Source: Candidatus Gastranaerophilales bacterium
GTDB taxonomy: Bacteria; Cyanobacteriota; Vampirovibrionia; Gastranaerophilales; Gastranaerophilaceae
Reading direction: 5' to 3'
Assembly (NCBI GenBank): GCA_944325555.1
Contig: CALVAN010000018.1
Span: 1-43,678, forward strand
Length of the DNA stretch: 43,678 bases
Below the pieces are notes generated by a model that was not told the origin of the DNA, made no database searches, and saw nothing but the letters and a program-made list of their open reading frames with translations. The number at the start of each line of letters is the position of its first letter. Position 1 is the first letter of the stretch. This document shows, in pieces, positions 23,917-33,014 of this stretch. The position numbers and the translations under genes were made by a program.

Positions 23917-26109
23917 ATGAAATTAGTTGAAATAAAAAACAGTTTAGCAAAATTATATTATGAACCTCTTGACTTTCCGCTTGTTATTTCTGATTTTTTG
24001 ACAATCGATGACGGAAATCAAAAAATTCTTGCGCAGGTTGTTTCAATAGAATCAACAACTAAAGAAGACACTAATTGTGCTATCCTGAAATTTTCACTTG
24101 ATTTGGATGAATCAAATAAACACAGCACCTATAGCGGATATGTTCCTGCATTGGATGCTATAGTTTCCAGAACAAAAACAAATATCTTACAAAACATTTT
24201 TTCCTCCTCAACAAACGCAATAAATGTAGGTGTATTAACTAATTCTTCCAAAATAGAACTCAACTTAAGTTCTGACATATTAAATAAATTTTTGTATATT
24301 CAGTCTGACAGACAAGAAGAAACAACAAATATTTTAAATACATTGTTAGACTATAATATGTCGCAAAAGCAAAAAACACTTATAATCAAATTCCATAATA
24401 TAGAAACATATACTAACGACAATACTATTGTCTTTGGTAAAGATTTAAAACTGCCTGTCAATACAAATATACTTAACTATATATATGAAAATGACCTGAC
24501 TGGTCTTACAGTTGAACAAAAAGCAATTGTGCAGGACATTCTTCTTGAAATAGAAGAATACATTAATACGCTCGAAGACGGTTTTATTCCGTTCAATACA
24601 TTACTGGATGTAGTTAACAGTGTTTATGAGTCAGACAAATCAACCGGTGTAATACTTTTCAGAAATAAACTTTTAAAATATAAGCAAATGGATATATTTG
24701 CATCTACACTTGAAGAAATAAACGCCTTGTATGACTCATTAAAAACATATACTGTTACAGTTTTCGATATATCAGACCATGATATCAACTGGATGAAAGA
24801 AGCTCTTAATTTTGCATTACAAAATATAGACGAAAAATTCTATGTTCTTATGCAAATTGATGATGACACGGTTGCAGAAAACAACATAAACGAAATGTAC
24901 CAAAATGAAAATATTATACCTATAGTTGCATCCTGCTATGAATCTTCGCTTGCTCCAAAAATCAAATCTTTTGCTAAGAATTTGATACTTTATAAACCTG
25001 AAAAGCAGCAAAAAGCAGCTGCAAGCTATAATTCATTTTTAATGAAACTTGCACCGTCAGAATTTATAGTATCGGGTGAAACAACTTATTATACACCGTT
25101 AATAGTAAAAGATTTGCCTGCAAAATTAATAAAAACAAACATTGTAGAAACGGTTATTGCTCAACCATCAGCAATTGATGAAGAAACCAACTCAGAAGAA
25201 GCTGTTGAAATAATTGATTCAAATGACACAGAAGAGCAGGAAAATATTTACGAAACTCCACAAGTTAGTGAACTTGAAGAATTACAAGACATACAGGAGC
25301 TTGAAGAACTTGATTCTTTACCTGTTTTATCATCAGAGGAACAGGAAGAAAACAGCGAAATAAAAAACATTTTTGATGAATCTGTAGAAGAAGAAATTGC
25401 CAAAGATGTAGACAAAATGTTTACGGCAACAGGTTCAGCACCTGAAGAAATTTCTGATACAGGTTTAGAGGAATTTTCAGATGTTGAAAACACAGAAGAG
25501 CCGGAGACTATTCAAACTGAAGACGTAATATCGGACGATGATCTTGACATTCTTGAACAGCTTAGTGACGGCGACGACCTTACTTTAGAAGATGCAACAC
25601 TGGATACTCTTGAACCGATAGAAGAAGATAACCAACCGTTAGAAGAAGCCATCTCACCGGCACCAATAGAAGAGCAGGAAGAACAAGAATCCGAAGAAGA
25701 GCCTTTACCAATTGAAGAAGAATTAATATCTGAAGATGACACTCTGGAAGAATTAGAGCCACTTGAAGACTTAGAGGATTCAGAGTCAGGAATTCTGGGC
25801 GGAAATGAGGAACTGCCTCTTGAGCTTTCAGAAGAAAAACCTATGCAAGACACTATTTTGGAGAGCCTCACGGAAAACAACTCCTTACCCGGAGTACCTA
25901 TATATTCCACCGACAACAACTCTGCTTCCGCAAAATCAAGTGATGGAATGAATATAACAGAAGGCAATATTGTTTACCATGAAAAATACGGCAGAGGGGT
26001 AGTTGAAGAACTCTTTAACTATGGCAAACGTACATTATGTTCAATACAATTTGACAATGTAGGAAGACGGCTTCTTGATCCAAATCTTGCAGAACTTAAA
26101 CAAATGTAG
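23917..26109 (+). CDS. Large acidic protein with C-terminal PcrA/UvrD-like Tudor domain (730 aa)
   Basis: Three parts are visible. Residues about 1-400 look like a globular alpha/beta region whose layout faintly resembles HerA/FtsK-type ATPases (barrel-like start, strand-helix at ILNKFLYIQSDRQEETTNIL, then KTLIIKFHN), but no Walker A or B is intact. Residues about 420-650 are extremely acidic (runs of Glu/Asp with Leu) and probably disordered. The last about 50 residues (GNIVYHEKYGRGVVEELFNY through RRLLDPNLAELKQM) match the Tudor-like domain at the C-terminus of PcrA/UvrD helicases, which binds RNA polymerase in PcrA. No helicase motor is present. It lies 71 nt before fliS. The function is unknown; contact with transcription or nucleic-acid machinery is an inference from the last domain. 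Confidence 0.6.
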   Translation: MKLVEIKNSLAKLYYEPLDFPLVISDFLTIDDGNQKILAQVVSIESTTKEDTNCAILKFSLDLDESNKHSTYSGYVPALDAIVSRTKTNILQNIFSSSTNAINVGVLTNSSKIELNLSSDILNKFLYIQSDRQEETTNILNTLLDYNMSQKQKTLIIKFHNIETYTNDNTIVFGKDLKLPVNTNILNYIYENDLTGLTVEQKAIVQDILLEIEEYINTLEDGFIPFNTLLDVVNSVYESDKSTGVILFRNKLLKYKQMDIFASTLEEINALYDSLKTYTVTVFDISDHDINWMKEALNFALQNIDEKFYVLMQIDDDTVAENNINEMYQNENIIPIVASCYESSLAPKIKSFAKNLILYKPEKQQKAAASYNSFLMKLAPSEFIVSGETTYYTPLIVKDLPAKLIKTNIVETVIAQPSAIDEETNSEEAVEIIDSNDTEEQENIYETPQVSELEELQDIQELEELDSLPVLSSEEQEENSEIKNIFDESVEEEIAKDVDKMFTATGSAPEEISDTGLEEFSDVENTEEPETIQTEDVISDDDLDILEQLSDGDDLTLEDATLDTLEPIEEDNQPLEEAISPAPIEEQEEQESEEEPLPIEEELISEDDTLEELEPLEDLEDSESGILGGNEELPLELSEEKPMQDTILESLTENNSLPGVPIYSTDNNSASAKSSDGMNITEGNIVYHEKYGRGVVEELFNYGKRTLCSIQFDNVGRRLLDPNLAELKQM

Positions 26110-26179
26110 GTAATTTATAGTATAGACCTTAATATATTAATGTGTTAATGTTTATATTAAATAAATTGGAAGTTGCCAT

Positions 26180-26674
26180 ATGAATCCGTATTTAAAACAA
26201 TACAAACAAACTCAAATAGAAACAGCTCCAAAAGAAGAAATTCTTTTAATGTTATATGACGGTGCTGTGAGATTTTTGCATAAGGCCAAAGAAGGATTTG
26301 CTGAAAAAAACATTGAAAAACAGCACAATAACATTGTCAAAGTGCAAAATATAATAACAGAATTTGAATCAACACTTGATATGGAAGCAGGCGGAGAGTT
26401 TGCAAAAAATTTATTCAATTTATATGAATTCATGAGCGCACAGCTCTTAATTGCCAATGTCAAAAAAAATGAACAGGCACTTGACATTGTTATAAAACAC
26501 ATGACCTCACTGCGTGATACCTGGAGAGAAGCAATTAAAAACTTTAAAGCCTCAGGACAATCTCTTAGCTATAACGAAGTAGACAAATACAAATCATCAA
26601 ATGAAAACGACGAAGATGACTATGACGACGACGATGAGGATGAGGATAATTCAATCGGGGAATATATAATATGA
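26180..26674 (+). CDS. fliS: Flagellar export chaperone FliS
   Basis: FliS binds the C-terminus of flagellin in the cytoplasm and delivers it to the export apparatus. The helical core (about 1-122) has the family start MNPYLKQYKQTQIETAPKEE and the ILLMLYDGAVRFLHKAKE segment. Standard FliS is about 125-135 residues; here an acidic tail (about 138-164, runs of Asp/Glu) is added. The stop overlaps the start of the FliT-like gene by 4 bases (ATGA). Confidence 0.9.
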   Translation: MNPYLKQYKQTQIETAPKEEILLMLYDGAVRFLHKAKEGFAEKNIEKQHNNIVKVQNIITEFESTLDMEAGGEFAKNLFNLYEFMSAQLLIANVKKNEQALDIVIKHMTSLRDTWREAIKNFKASGQSLSYNEVDKYKSSNENDEDDYDDDDEDEDNSIGEYII

Positions 26675-27039
26675 GCTTGGATTTAGATAATCTTGAAATA
26701 ATATATGAAAGATATTATGAAATTTCACTACAGATTAAAGAATTGATAGAAAGAGGTCTGTATAGTGAATTGGCAGCATTTATCAGCAAAAAAGAAATGA
26801 TATTACAGGAATCAAAAATTCTTGCTGACAGAATACAACAAACAGGCGAAGATGCTGGACGACTTACTGAATTGTGTAACAAAATCCGCAATATTGAAAA
26901 AGCAAATATTGAAGCATTAATGAAAATAAGAGAAACTTTAAAAAAAGAATTGCATGTTGTCAATAAAAACACCAAATTAATAAATGCTTACGCTCTTTCA
27001 GGGAAAGCGAACGGAAGTATTCTGGACTTCAAGGAATGA
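26671..27039 (+). CDS. FliT/FlgN-like flagellar export chaperone
   Basis: A 122-residue all-helical protein (for example IIYERYYEISLQIKELIERG and NIEALMKIRETLKKEL) of the size of FliT or FlgN, which bind FliD or hook-associated proteins before export. Sequence similarity in these families is low, so the call rests on size, helicity and a 4-bp overlap with fliS; fliS-fliT is a common pair. Its likely client would be FliD (8313-9764). Its stop overlaps the next gene's start (ATGA). Confidence 0.6.
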   Translation: MSLDLDNLEIIYERYYEISLQIKELIERGLYSELAAFISKKEMILQESKILADRIQQTGEDAGRLTELCNKIRNIEKANIEALMKIRETLKKELHVVNKNTKLINAYALSGKANGSILDFKE

Positions 27040-27947
27040 TAAACACACTGTTTACAAATAAAAAGACAGCCGCAATGCTGTCAATAATATCAAACCTTTC
27101 ACTAATTATACTAAAGCTGATTACCGGCTTTCTCACAGGCAGCGTTAGTATTATATCGGAAGCAATACATTCTGCAAGCGACCTTCTTGCATCGTTTATA
27201 ACTTTTATCGCAGTGAATAAAGCAGATAAACCGGCCGACAGCGACCACCAGTTCGGTCACGGAAAATATGAAGATGTAGCAGGTTTTATTGAAGGCTGCC
27301 TAATTATACTAGCATCACTATATATTATATACGAAGTCATAAAAAAACTAAGCGGAGAAGTAGATCCTGTAACCAATTCTATAGCAGGTATTGCAGTTAT
27401 GGGGATATCAGTAGCCGTAAATATAGCAGTAAGCGCATACCTTTTTAAAGTAGCTAAAATAACTGATTCAATAGCAATACACTCTGATGCAGAGCATTTG
27501 AGAACCGACATATTTTCATCTTTGACAGTATTTGCAGGATTAATTGTAATAGAATTTACGGGACTGCATATTATAGACGCAATTATGGCAACTATTGTCG
27601 CTATGATAATTATGAACACAGGTTATAAAATTTGTAAACAGACAATGAATGATATCCTGGACGGATCATTGCCGCAAAAAGATGTAGAAGTTATTGATAA
27701 TGTTATAAAAAAACATATCGATCACGGTATTTCAGAAATCAAAGATATAAAAACGAGAAAATCAGGCAAAGATAAAGAAATAAATATGATTTTACTCGTC
27801 GATGGAAATCTTACAGTTTCAAAAGCACACTCAATATGCGACAGTATAGAAAACGAAATAGAAAAAAAACTTGGCAATACCAAAATTACAATACATGTGG
27901 AACCTGCTAAAACAGCTGACGATTCTTGCCAAAAGGTTAATATATAA
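27036..27947 (+). CDS. Cation diffusion facilitator (CDF) metal efflux transporter
   Basis: A 303-residue inner-membrane antiporter that exports divalent metals such as Zn2+, Fe2+, Mn2+ or Co2+ against protons. Six hydrophobic segments are visible. The metal-site motifs are EAIHSASDLLASF in helix 2 and HSDAEHLRTDIFSSL in helix 5. A cytoplasmic C-terminal domain (about 208-295) holds HIDHGISEIKDIKTRKSGK and ITIHVEPA. The metal is not clear from sequence. It is translationally coupled to the FliT-like gene but has no obvious flagellar role. Confidence 0.93.
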   Translation: MINTLFTNKKTAAMLSIISNLSLIILKLITGFLTGSVSIISEAIHSASDLLASFITFIAVNKADKPADSDHQFGHGKYEDVAGFIEGCLIILASLYIIYEVIKKLSGEVDPVTNSIAGIAVMGISVAVNIAVSAYLFKVAKITDSIAIHSDAEHLRTDIFSSLTVFAGLIVIEFTGLHIIDAIMATIVAMIIMNTGYKICKQTMNDILDGSLPQKDVEVIDNVIKKHIDHGISEIKDIKTRKSGKDKEINMILLVDGNLTVSKAHSICDSIENEIEKKLGNTKITIHVEPAKTADDSCQKVNI

Positions 27948-27960
27948 GTACAATTAACTT

Positions 27961-29037
27961 ATGAGTAAGAAAAGCCTTTTAGTAATATTTATAATTTCTC
28001 TGGTCAGCGTAATTTATACGATAAATAATATCTGCTACCAATATATTGATAAAAAGATTGACAACTACCTTATCAATCAACAGAGAATATCTAAACATCA
28101 GGAAACTGCACAGCCAACAAAAAATATTGTAATACCGGAACACTCACGATTGATAATAACAATAACTGCAGCAGCTTTAACATTTGCCGTAGTGATATCA
28201 ACAACACAGTTTCAAACTTTGATTTTTATAATATTCTTTATACTGGCATACTTTATTGCATATAAACTTGCTCTTGACAATAATGTATTAATAAATTTAA
28301 CCGGGACACTGGCTTCAATAGGAGCCTCTTATATATTTGCAAAAACATACAAATCTGTTTTTAAAGATAATGTTAATAAAAAGATTGAAAATATACTCAG
28401 TAAATACATCTCAAAGGATATAAAAAACAAAGTTCTCAAAAATGAATCCGCCACACAACTTGGCGGCAAAAGAGCAGAAATTACCGTTATGTTTGCAGAT
28501 ATAAGGGGATTTACTTCATTATCGGAAACAAGAAAAGCCGAAGAGGTATCACAGCTCTTAAACGAATACTTTAGTGAATTAGAACCGATAATAACTAAAT
28601 ACAACGGAGTAATAAATAAATTTATAGGTGATGCGGTGCTAGTTATCTTTGGCGACCCGACAACAGATAAATTTCACGCAAAAAATGCGGTAAAATGCGC
28701 TTATGAATTAAGAACCAGAGTCAAAGAGATAAAACAACGCTGGATTGACGAAGGTAAACCCAAAATAGACATTGGCATAGGCATCAATACCGGAGAAGCC
28801 TTTATTGGTAACGTTGGCACGGAAAATCGTTTTGAATACACGGTTATCGGAGATACGGTTAACATAGCAAGCAGAATAGAAGATTACAACAAAATTTATA
28901 AAACTCATATTCTAATAAGCGAAAATACCTACAATAAAATATCTCAAATCGTTGATGTAATAAAAATAAGAGAGGTATCAATCAAAGGCAAAGCCAAAAA
29001 GATTAATATCTACGAAGTTCTGAGAATTACGGAATAA
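27961..29037 (+). CDS. Membrane-bound class III adenylate/guanylate cyclase
   Basis: A 358-residue protein. There is one N-terminal membrane helix (about 5-24) and a pair of hydrophobic segments at about 60-130. The cyclase domain (about 165-358) has MFADIRGFTSLSE with the first metal Asp, INKFIGDAVLVIFGDP with the second, and ENRFEYTVIGDTVNIASRIE with the substrate-selecting and transition-state residues. The membrane part resembles the C-terminal helices of CHASE2-cyclases common in cyanobacteria. The extracytoplasmic sensor between helices 1 and 2 is reduced to about 35 residues, so ligand sensing may be lost or changed. It probably makes cAMP. The stop overlaps recG (TAATG). Confidence 0.88.
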   Translation: MSKKSLLVIFIISLVSVIYTINNICYQYIDKKIDNYLINQQRISKHQETAQPTKNIVIPEHSRLIITITAAALTFAVVISTTQFQTLIFIIFFILAYFIAYKLALDNNVLINLTGTLASIGASYIFAKTYKSVFKDNVNKKIENILSKYISKDIKNKVLKNESATQLGGKRAEITVMFADIRGFTSLSETRKAEEVSQLLNEYFSELEPIITKYNGVINKFIGDAVLVIFGDPTTDKFHAKNAVKCAYELRTRVKEIKQRWIDEGKPKIDIGIGINTGEAFIGNVGTENRFEYTVIGDTVNIASRIEDYNKIYKTHILISENTYNKISQIVDVIKIREVSIKGKAKKINIYEVLRITE

Positions 29038-31436
29038 TGATAGAAAATATTCAACAAATCAGACAAGCCATCGAAGTCGAACAAAAAAATCAATATATAG
29101 ATATAAGGGGCAGACAGTGCAATTTTTCTGGATTTATTCTAAAACAGTTGCACAAACTATACAAAGAATCAAAGAAAAATCCAAAGTGGCTGCTGCTTAT
29201 AAAAGAGTTTGAAACCTACGAGCTTTCTTCTATGCCGACAAGAAGAAAGTCAGTACAACGTCTTGTTTATACACTAAGAGAAGAAATTACAAACGACGGA
29301 GAAATTAAAAAAACAGATTTAACGCAAACGCTTAAAAACCCTGCCGAAACAAACGTAATATACGTAAAAGGCGTAGGCCCCAAAATAGGACACCTGTTAA
29401 ATCGTCTTGGCATTTTTACGGCAAGGGATTTGTTTTTTTACTTTCCCAAACGCCATATAGATTATTCCTCAAGAACACTTATAAAAGATATAAAAGAGGG
29501 TGCTAACGTTACCGTAATAGGCACAATAAAATCTATAAGCGCCTATAACACAAAAAACAACCTGGGCATAATAACACTTGCGGTAAATGACGAAACAGGA
29601 GTGATAAAGCTTAATTTCTTCTATGCAAAAGCGAATAAATTTCTGCTGGAAAGGTACAAGTCACAATTTATAAGAGGAGCTAACATAATTATTTCAGGCA
29701 AGGCAAAGATTGACAAATACTCCGGAACCTATACAATCGATAAACCGGAATTTCAGGTGTTATCCGGAGAGTTTGACAGCAAAAGCAACCTCAATTTAGC
29801 AAGAATAGTCCCCGTTTATCAGCTTGTTGACGGTTTAAGCATAAAAACTTTAAGAAGAGCAATCTATAATGCACTGGAACAATATCAAGACTCTATAGAA
29901 AACGTTATTCCCGCCGAAATAATGCAACGCAACAACCTGCTTAACAGAAGCAAAGCACTCAGGCAAATACATTTTCCTGAAACAGAAGAACTGCTTGAAC
30001 ATGCAAGATACACAATAGTATTTGAAGAATTTTTCCTCATGCAGCTCAAACTTGCACTAATGAGAGAAACCAACAACAAAAATATAAAGGCTCTTTCTCT
30101 TAAAGTAAAAAAAGATGGGCTTGTAAATAAATTCAGACAAAGCCTGCCTTTTGAACTGACAAATGCTCAAGATAAAGCAATAAAAGAAATACTAAAAGAT
30201 ATAAGTTCGGAAAAACCTATGCAAAGACTTTTGCAGGGAGATGTGGGCAGCGGCAAAACAGTAGTTGCCTGTATGATGCTGTTATCAGCAATAGAAAACG
30301 GCTATCAGGGTGCATTAATGGCGCCGACTGAAATTTTGGCACAACAGCATTTTAACAACTTTGTAAGCTGGCTGACACCGTTTGGAATAAGCGTAGGTCT
30401 GTTTACAGGCACCAACGGAGCAAAAGTCCGTAAAAAGCTCGAGACTGACCTAAAAAACGGTCAAATAAACATTGCTATCGGAACACACGCACTTATTCAA
30501 GATAACGTTGAATTTAACAAACTCGGCGCCATTGTAATAGATGAACAGCACAGATTCGGAGTAAAACAGCGCTCGCAGCTTATGGTTAAGGGTAAAAATC
30601 CGCAGGTGCTTACAATGACAGCTACTCCTATTCCACGCACACTTGCTCTTACAACGCAGGGTGATTTAGATTTTTCAGTAATAGACGAAATGCCCAAAAA
30701 CAGAAAACCGATAAAAACATATATAATAAAACCCTCGCAAAGAAATCAGGCATATAAAATGATGCGCAATGAAATTTCCAACGGGCATCAGTGCTACGTT
30801 GTCTACCCTCTTATTGATGAAAGCGAAACTCTGTCGGCCAAAGCTGCAACAATCGAAGCAGAAAGGCTCAGCACGGAAATTTTTCCTGATTTAAAGATAG
30901 GACTGCTCCATGGAAAACTATCCAATGCAGAAAAAGAAGACGTTATGGAGCGTTTCAAAAACAAAGAATACGACATACTTGTCAGTACGACTGTTGTTGA
31001 AGTGGGAGTTGACGTGCCTAATTCAACAGTAATGATGATAGAAAATGCTGAAAGATTCGGACTTTCTCAGCTGCACCAGCTGCGTGGGCGTGTCGGACGT
31101 TCACAGCTTCAATCCTATTGTTTACTTGTACCGGCAAACTCAAGCCAGACAACTATGGACAGGCTTAAAATAATGGAACAAACAAACAACGGCTTTATAA
31201 TCTCGGAAAAAGACCTTGAACTCAGAGGCCCCGGAGAATTCCTTGGTACACGCCAGAGCGGAATGCTTAACTTTGCCCTGGCAGATATTATAAAAGACAC
31301 AAAAATCCTTGAACTTGCGAGAAAAGAAGCTTTTGACTACGTTAAAGCCCACGAAGATATACCTGTAGAAAAAAATCTCTTAAATGAATTGGACGAAAAA
31401 TTTAAAACAGTCCCAAATCTCTCAACACTTGATTAG
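29037..31436 (+). CDS. recG: ATP-dependent DNA helicase RecG
   Basis: RecG remodels stalled replication forks and Holliday junctions. The 799-residue protein has an N-terminal extension of about 100 residues, then the wedge/OB domain (about 100-280, starting NVIYVKGVGPKIGHLLNRLG). The SF2 motor has Walker A in LLQGDVGSGKTVVA, DEQHRFG as motif II, TATPIPRTLA as motif III, and HQLRGRVGRS as motif VI. E. coli RecG has 693 residues; a long N-terminal extension is known in cyanobacterial and plant RecG. All motifs are intact. It is last in a tightly packed + strand run. Confidence 0.97.
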   Translation: MIENIQQIRQAIEVEQKNQYIDIRGRQCNFSGFILKQLHKLYKESKKNPKWLLLIKEFETYELSSMPTRRKSVQRLVYTLREEITNDGEIKKTDLTQTLKNPAETNVIYVKGVGPKIGHLLNRLGIFTARDLFFYFPKRHIDYSSRTLIKDIKEGANVTVIGTIKSISAYNTKNNLGIITLAVNDETGVIKLNFFYAKANKFLLERYKSQFIRGANIIISGKAKIDKYSGTYTIDKPEFQVLSGEFDSKSNLNLARIVPVYQLVDGLSIKTLRRAIYNALEQYQDSIENVIPAEIMQRNNLLNRSKALRQIHFPETEELLEHARYTIVFEEFFLMQLKLALMRETNNKNIKALSLKVKKDGLVNKFRQSLPFELTNAQDKAIKEILKDISSEKPMQRLLQGDVGSGKTVVACMMLLSAIENGYQGALMAPTEILAQQHFNNFVSWLTPFGISVGLFTGTNGAKVRKKLETDLKNGQINIAIGTHALIQDNVEFNKLGAIVIDEQHRFGVKQRSQLMVKGKNPQVLTMTATPIPRTLALTTQGDLDFSVIDEMPKNRKPIKTYIIKPSQRNQAYKMMRNEISNGHQCYVVYPLIDESETLSAKAATIEAERLSTEIFPDLKIGLLHGKLSNAEKEDVMERFKNKEYDILVSTTVVEVGVDVPNSTVMMIENAERFGLSQLHQLRGRVGRSQLQSYCLLVPANSSQTTMDRLKIMEQTNNGFIISEKDLELRGPGEFLGTRQSGMLNFALADIIKDTKILELARKEAFDYVKAHEDIPVEKNLLNELDEKFKTVPNLSTLD

Positions 31437-31590
31437 AACGGGTTGCAGATGAACTGTTGATGGAATCTTTCATTTGCACTATATATTCGGCATCGGCATA
31501 TTTTTGCTTTGCTCTGACAAAGTTTTCAGCATTGTTGCGGGGCAGAAGGCTGCGTAATTTAAAACTTATGTCAATGTTATTAATCTTCAT
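31402..31590 (-). CDS. Small hypothetical protein (62 aa) overlapping the recG 3' end
   Basis: A 62-residue frame running opposite to recG, overlapping its last 35 bases. The composition looks coding (basic N-terminus, LRSLLPRNNAENFVRAKQKY as a likely helix). The ribosome-binding site is weak: GGGG about 10-12 nt before ATG 31590. There is no known domain. It could be a chance frame. Confidence 0.4.
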   Translation of the reverse strand: MKINNIDISFKLRSLLPRNNAENFVRAKQKYADAEYIVQMKDSINSSSATRSNQVLRDLGLF

Positions 31591-31690
31591 CTGTTTATGA
31601 CCCCAATTATCACACTAATTACTATACAAAATATTGGTGTATAATAATATAAATTCATAAAAACAAAAAGACAATGGAGATTGCTAAAAT

Positions 31691-32221
31691 ATGGCAGATA
31701 AAATTATTATACTTTCCGGAAAACAGTACAGCGGCAAGGATACAGCCGCCAAGATTTTGTTACAAAACTTAACAGATTTTAAAAGAATAGGTCTTGGTGA
31801 TGCGATAAAAATTGAATATGGAGAACAAAAAGGACTAACTTTTGAAGAAATCGAAAAAAATAAAGCACAGTACAGGCAGGATCTAATCAATCTCGGCAAT
31901 AAAAGAAGAAGCGAAGACAAAGATTACTGGATTAAAAAAGTAATAAAAATGCCTGGCAACATAATAGTACCGGATGTACGTGTTAAGCGTGAACTTGAGT
32001 TTTTTAAAGAAGCAAACGCAATAACTATAAGGGTTGAAGCAACAAGAGAAACCAGAGCTCAAAGAGGAACACTTGTCGGAGAAACAGATGTTACAGAAGT
32101 TGACCTCGACGACATAAAAGACTGGGATTACGTTATACACAATGACTCTACATATGAAAATTTGCAAGCTGAAACAAGCCAACTTGCAAAAGAAATAAAG
32201 AGTTTCTTAGTCAAAAAATAA
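31691..32221 (+). CDS. P-loop NMP kinase-like protein (dNMP/phosphomevalonate kinase-like)
   Basis: A 176-residue protein with a Walker A at 10-18 (GKQYSGKDT) and the order of features of small adenylate kinase-fold enzymes. It has a DRQxxxNxG-like helix (AQYRQDLINLGNKRRSED), a strand IIVPDVRVKRELEFFKE and an Arg-rich lid (VEATRETRAQRG). SGKD and the VPDVR strand resemble deoxynucleoside monophosphate kinases and animal-type phosphomevalonate kinases. The substrate cannot be decided from sequence. A TATAAT at 31640-31645 lies upstream and AATGGAGA precedes ATG 31691. Confidence 0.75.
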   Translation: MADKIIILSGKQYSGKDTAAKILLQNLTDFKRIGLGDAIKIEYGEQKGLTFEEIEKNKAQYRQDLINLGNKRRSEDKDYWIKKVIKMPGNIIVPDVRVKRELEFFKEANAITIRVEATRETRAQRGTLVGETDVTEVDLDDIKDWDYVIHNDSTYENLQAETSQLAKEIKSFLVKK

Positions 32222-32242
32222 GGAATGGTTGTCAGAGGTCAA

Positions 32243-32449
32243 TCAAACATAGCTTTTGAGATAATCGTCAATTCCATAATCTCCATACTTGAAAGTATAT
32301 GGCTGATAATTGTACTCAGGAGTTTTGTAAAGCGAATTGCTTGCAATCATAAAAATCTTATTGTGAGAAAACAATAACGAACTCATCTCAGAATATTCAC
32401 ACATAAGTTCTTCCAATTCGTTCACACCGTCTATAATTTTGTTAAACAT
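32243..32449 (-). CDS. Small hypothetical protein (68 aa)
   Basis: A 68-residue acidic frame: a helical N-terminal half (IIDGVNELEELMCEYSEMSS) and a Tyr-rich C-terminal half (TPEYNYQPYTFKYGDYG). ATG 32449 has AGGGAA about 6 nt upstream, which supports translation. It fills the gap between the kinase and rpiB on the opposite strand. There is no recognised domain. Confidence 0.5.
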   Translation of the reverse strand: MFNKIIDGVNELEELMCEYSEMSSLLFSHNKIFMIASNSLYKTPEYNYQPYTFKYGDYGIDDYLKSYV

Positions 32450-32576
32450 TTTACATTCCCTTATAAAACTTATTTATCATTCCTGGTAAACTTCACATAA
32501 TATTTATCGGATACAATAGAACATGACTTTAGTATTTCACATTAAGAATTAACATATATTTACAAACGGAGAAAAT

Positions 32577-33014
32577 ATGGTCACAAAAATCATTATAGGC
32601 TGCGACCACGCAGGTTTAAACTTAAAAAAAACACTTATAAATTTTATGGAAAGCAAAGGCATTGACGTTGACGATGCAGGCACATACACAAAAGACTCAT
32701 GCGACTATCCGCAAATAGCCCACGAAGTTGCTCAAAAAATTGCTGCGGGAGAATATCCAAAGGGAATTTTAGTCTGTGGAACAGGCATAGGTATGTCTAT
32801 AGCTGCAAACAAAATAAAGGGTATAAGAGCAGCAGTAGTTTCTGACACATGCTCAGCCAAAATGTCACGCCTGCACAATGATGCTAATATCCTATGTCTT
32901 GGTGAACGTATTGTCGGTGAAGAGCTTGCAAAAGATATAACCGAAATCTGGCTAAATACAGATTTTCTGGGAGAACGACACGCCCGCAGAGTTAATATGA
33001 TAGAACAATTATAA
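32577..33014 (+). CDS. rpiB: Ribose-5-phosphate isomerase B
   Basis: Interconverts ribose 5-phosphate and ribulose 5-phosphate in the pentose phosphate pathway. The 145-residue protein has the family start IIIGCDHAGLNLKK (Asp10, His11), the active-site Cys67 in VCGTGIGMSIAANK and His100 in SRLHNDANILCLG. It has the conserved ERHARRVNMIE end. The length is normal. The RBS is ACGGAG. Its last bases overlap the end of the convergent receiver-STAS gene (33009-33014). Galactose-6-phosphate isomerase subunits look similar, but the ERHxRRV end fits RpiB. Confidence 0.94.
   Translation: MVTKIIIGCDHAGLNLKKTLINFMESKGIDVDDAGTYTKDSCDYPQIAHEVAQKIAAGEYPKGILVCGTGIGMSIAANKIKGIRAAVVSDTCSAKMSRLHNDANILCLGERIVGEELAKDITEIWLNTDFLGERHARRVNMIEQL

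Noticed and set aside
25248-25967. Ser-rich minus-strand frames opposite the 730-residue protein
   Set aside because: They are the antisense of Glu/Asp-rich codons, which read as Ser on the other strand; composition artefact.
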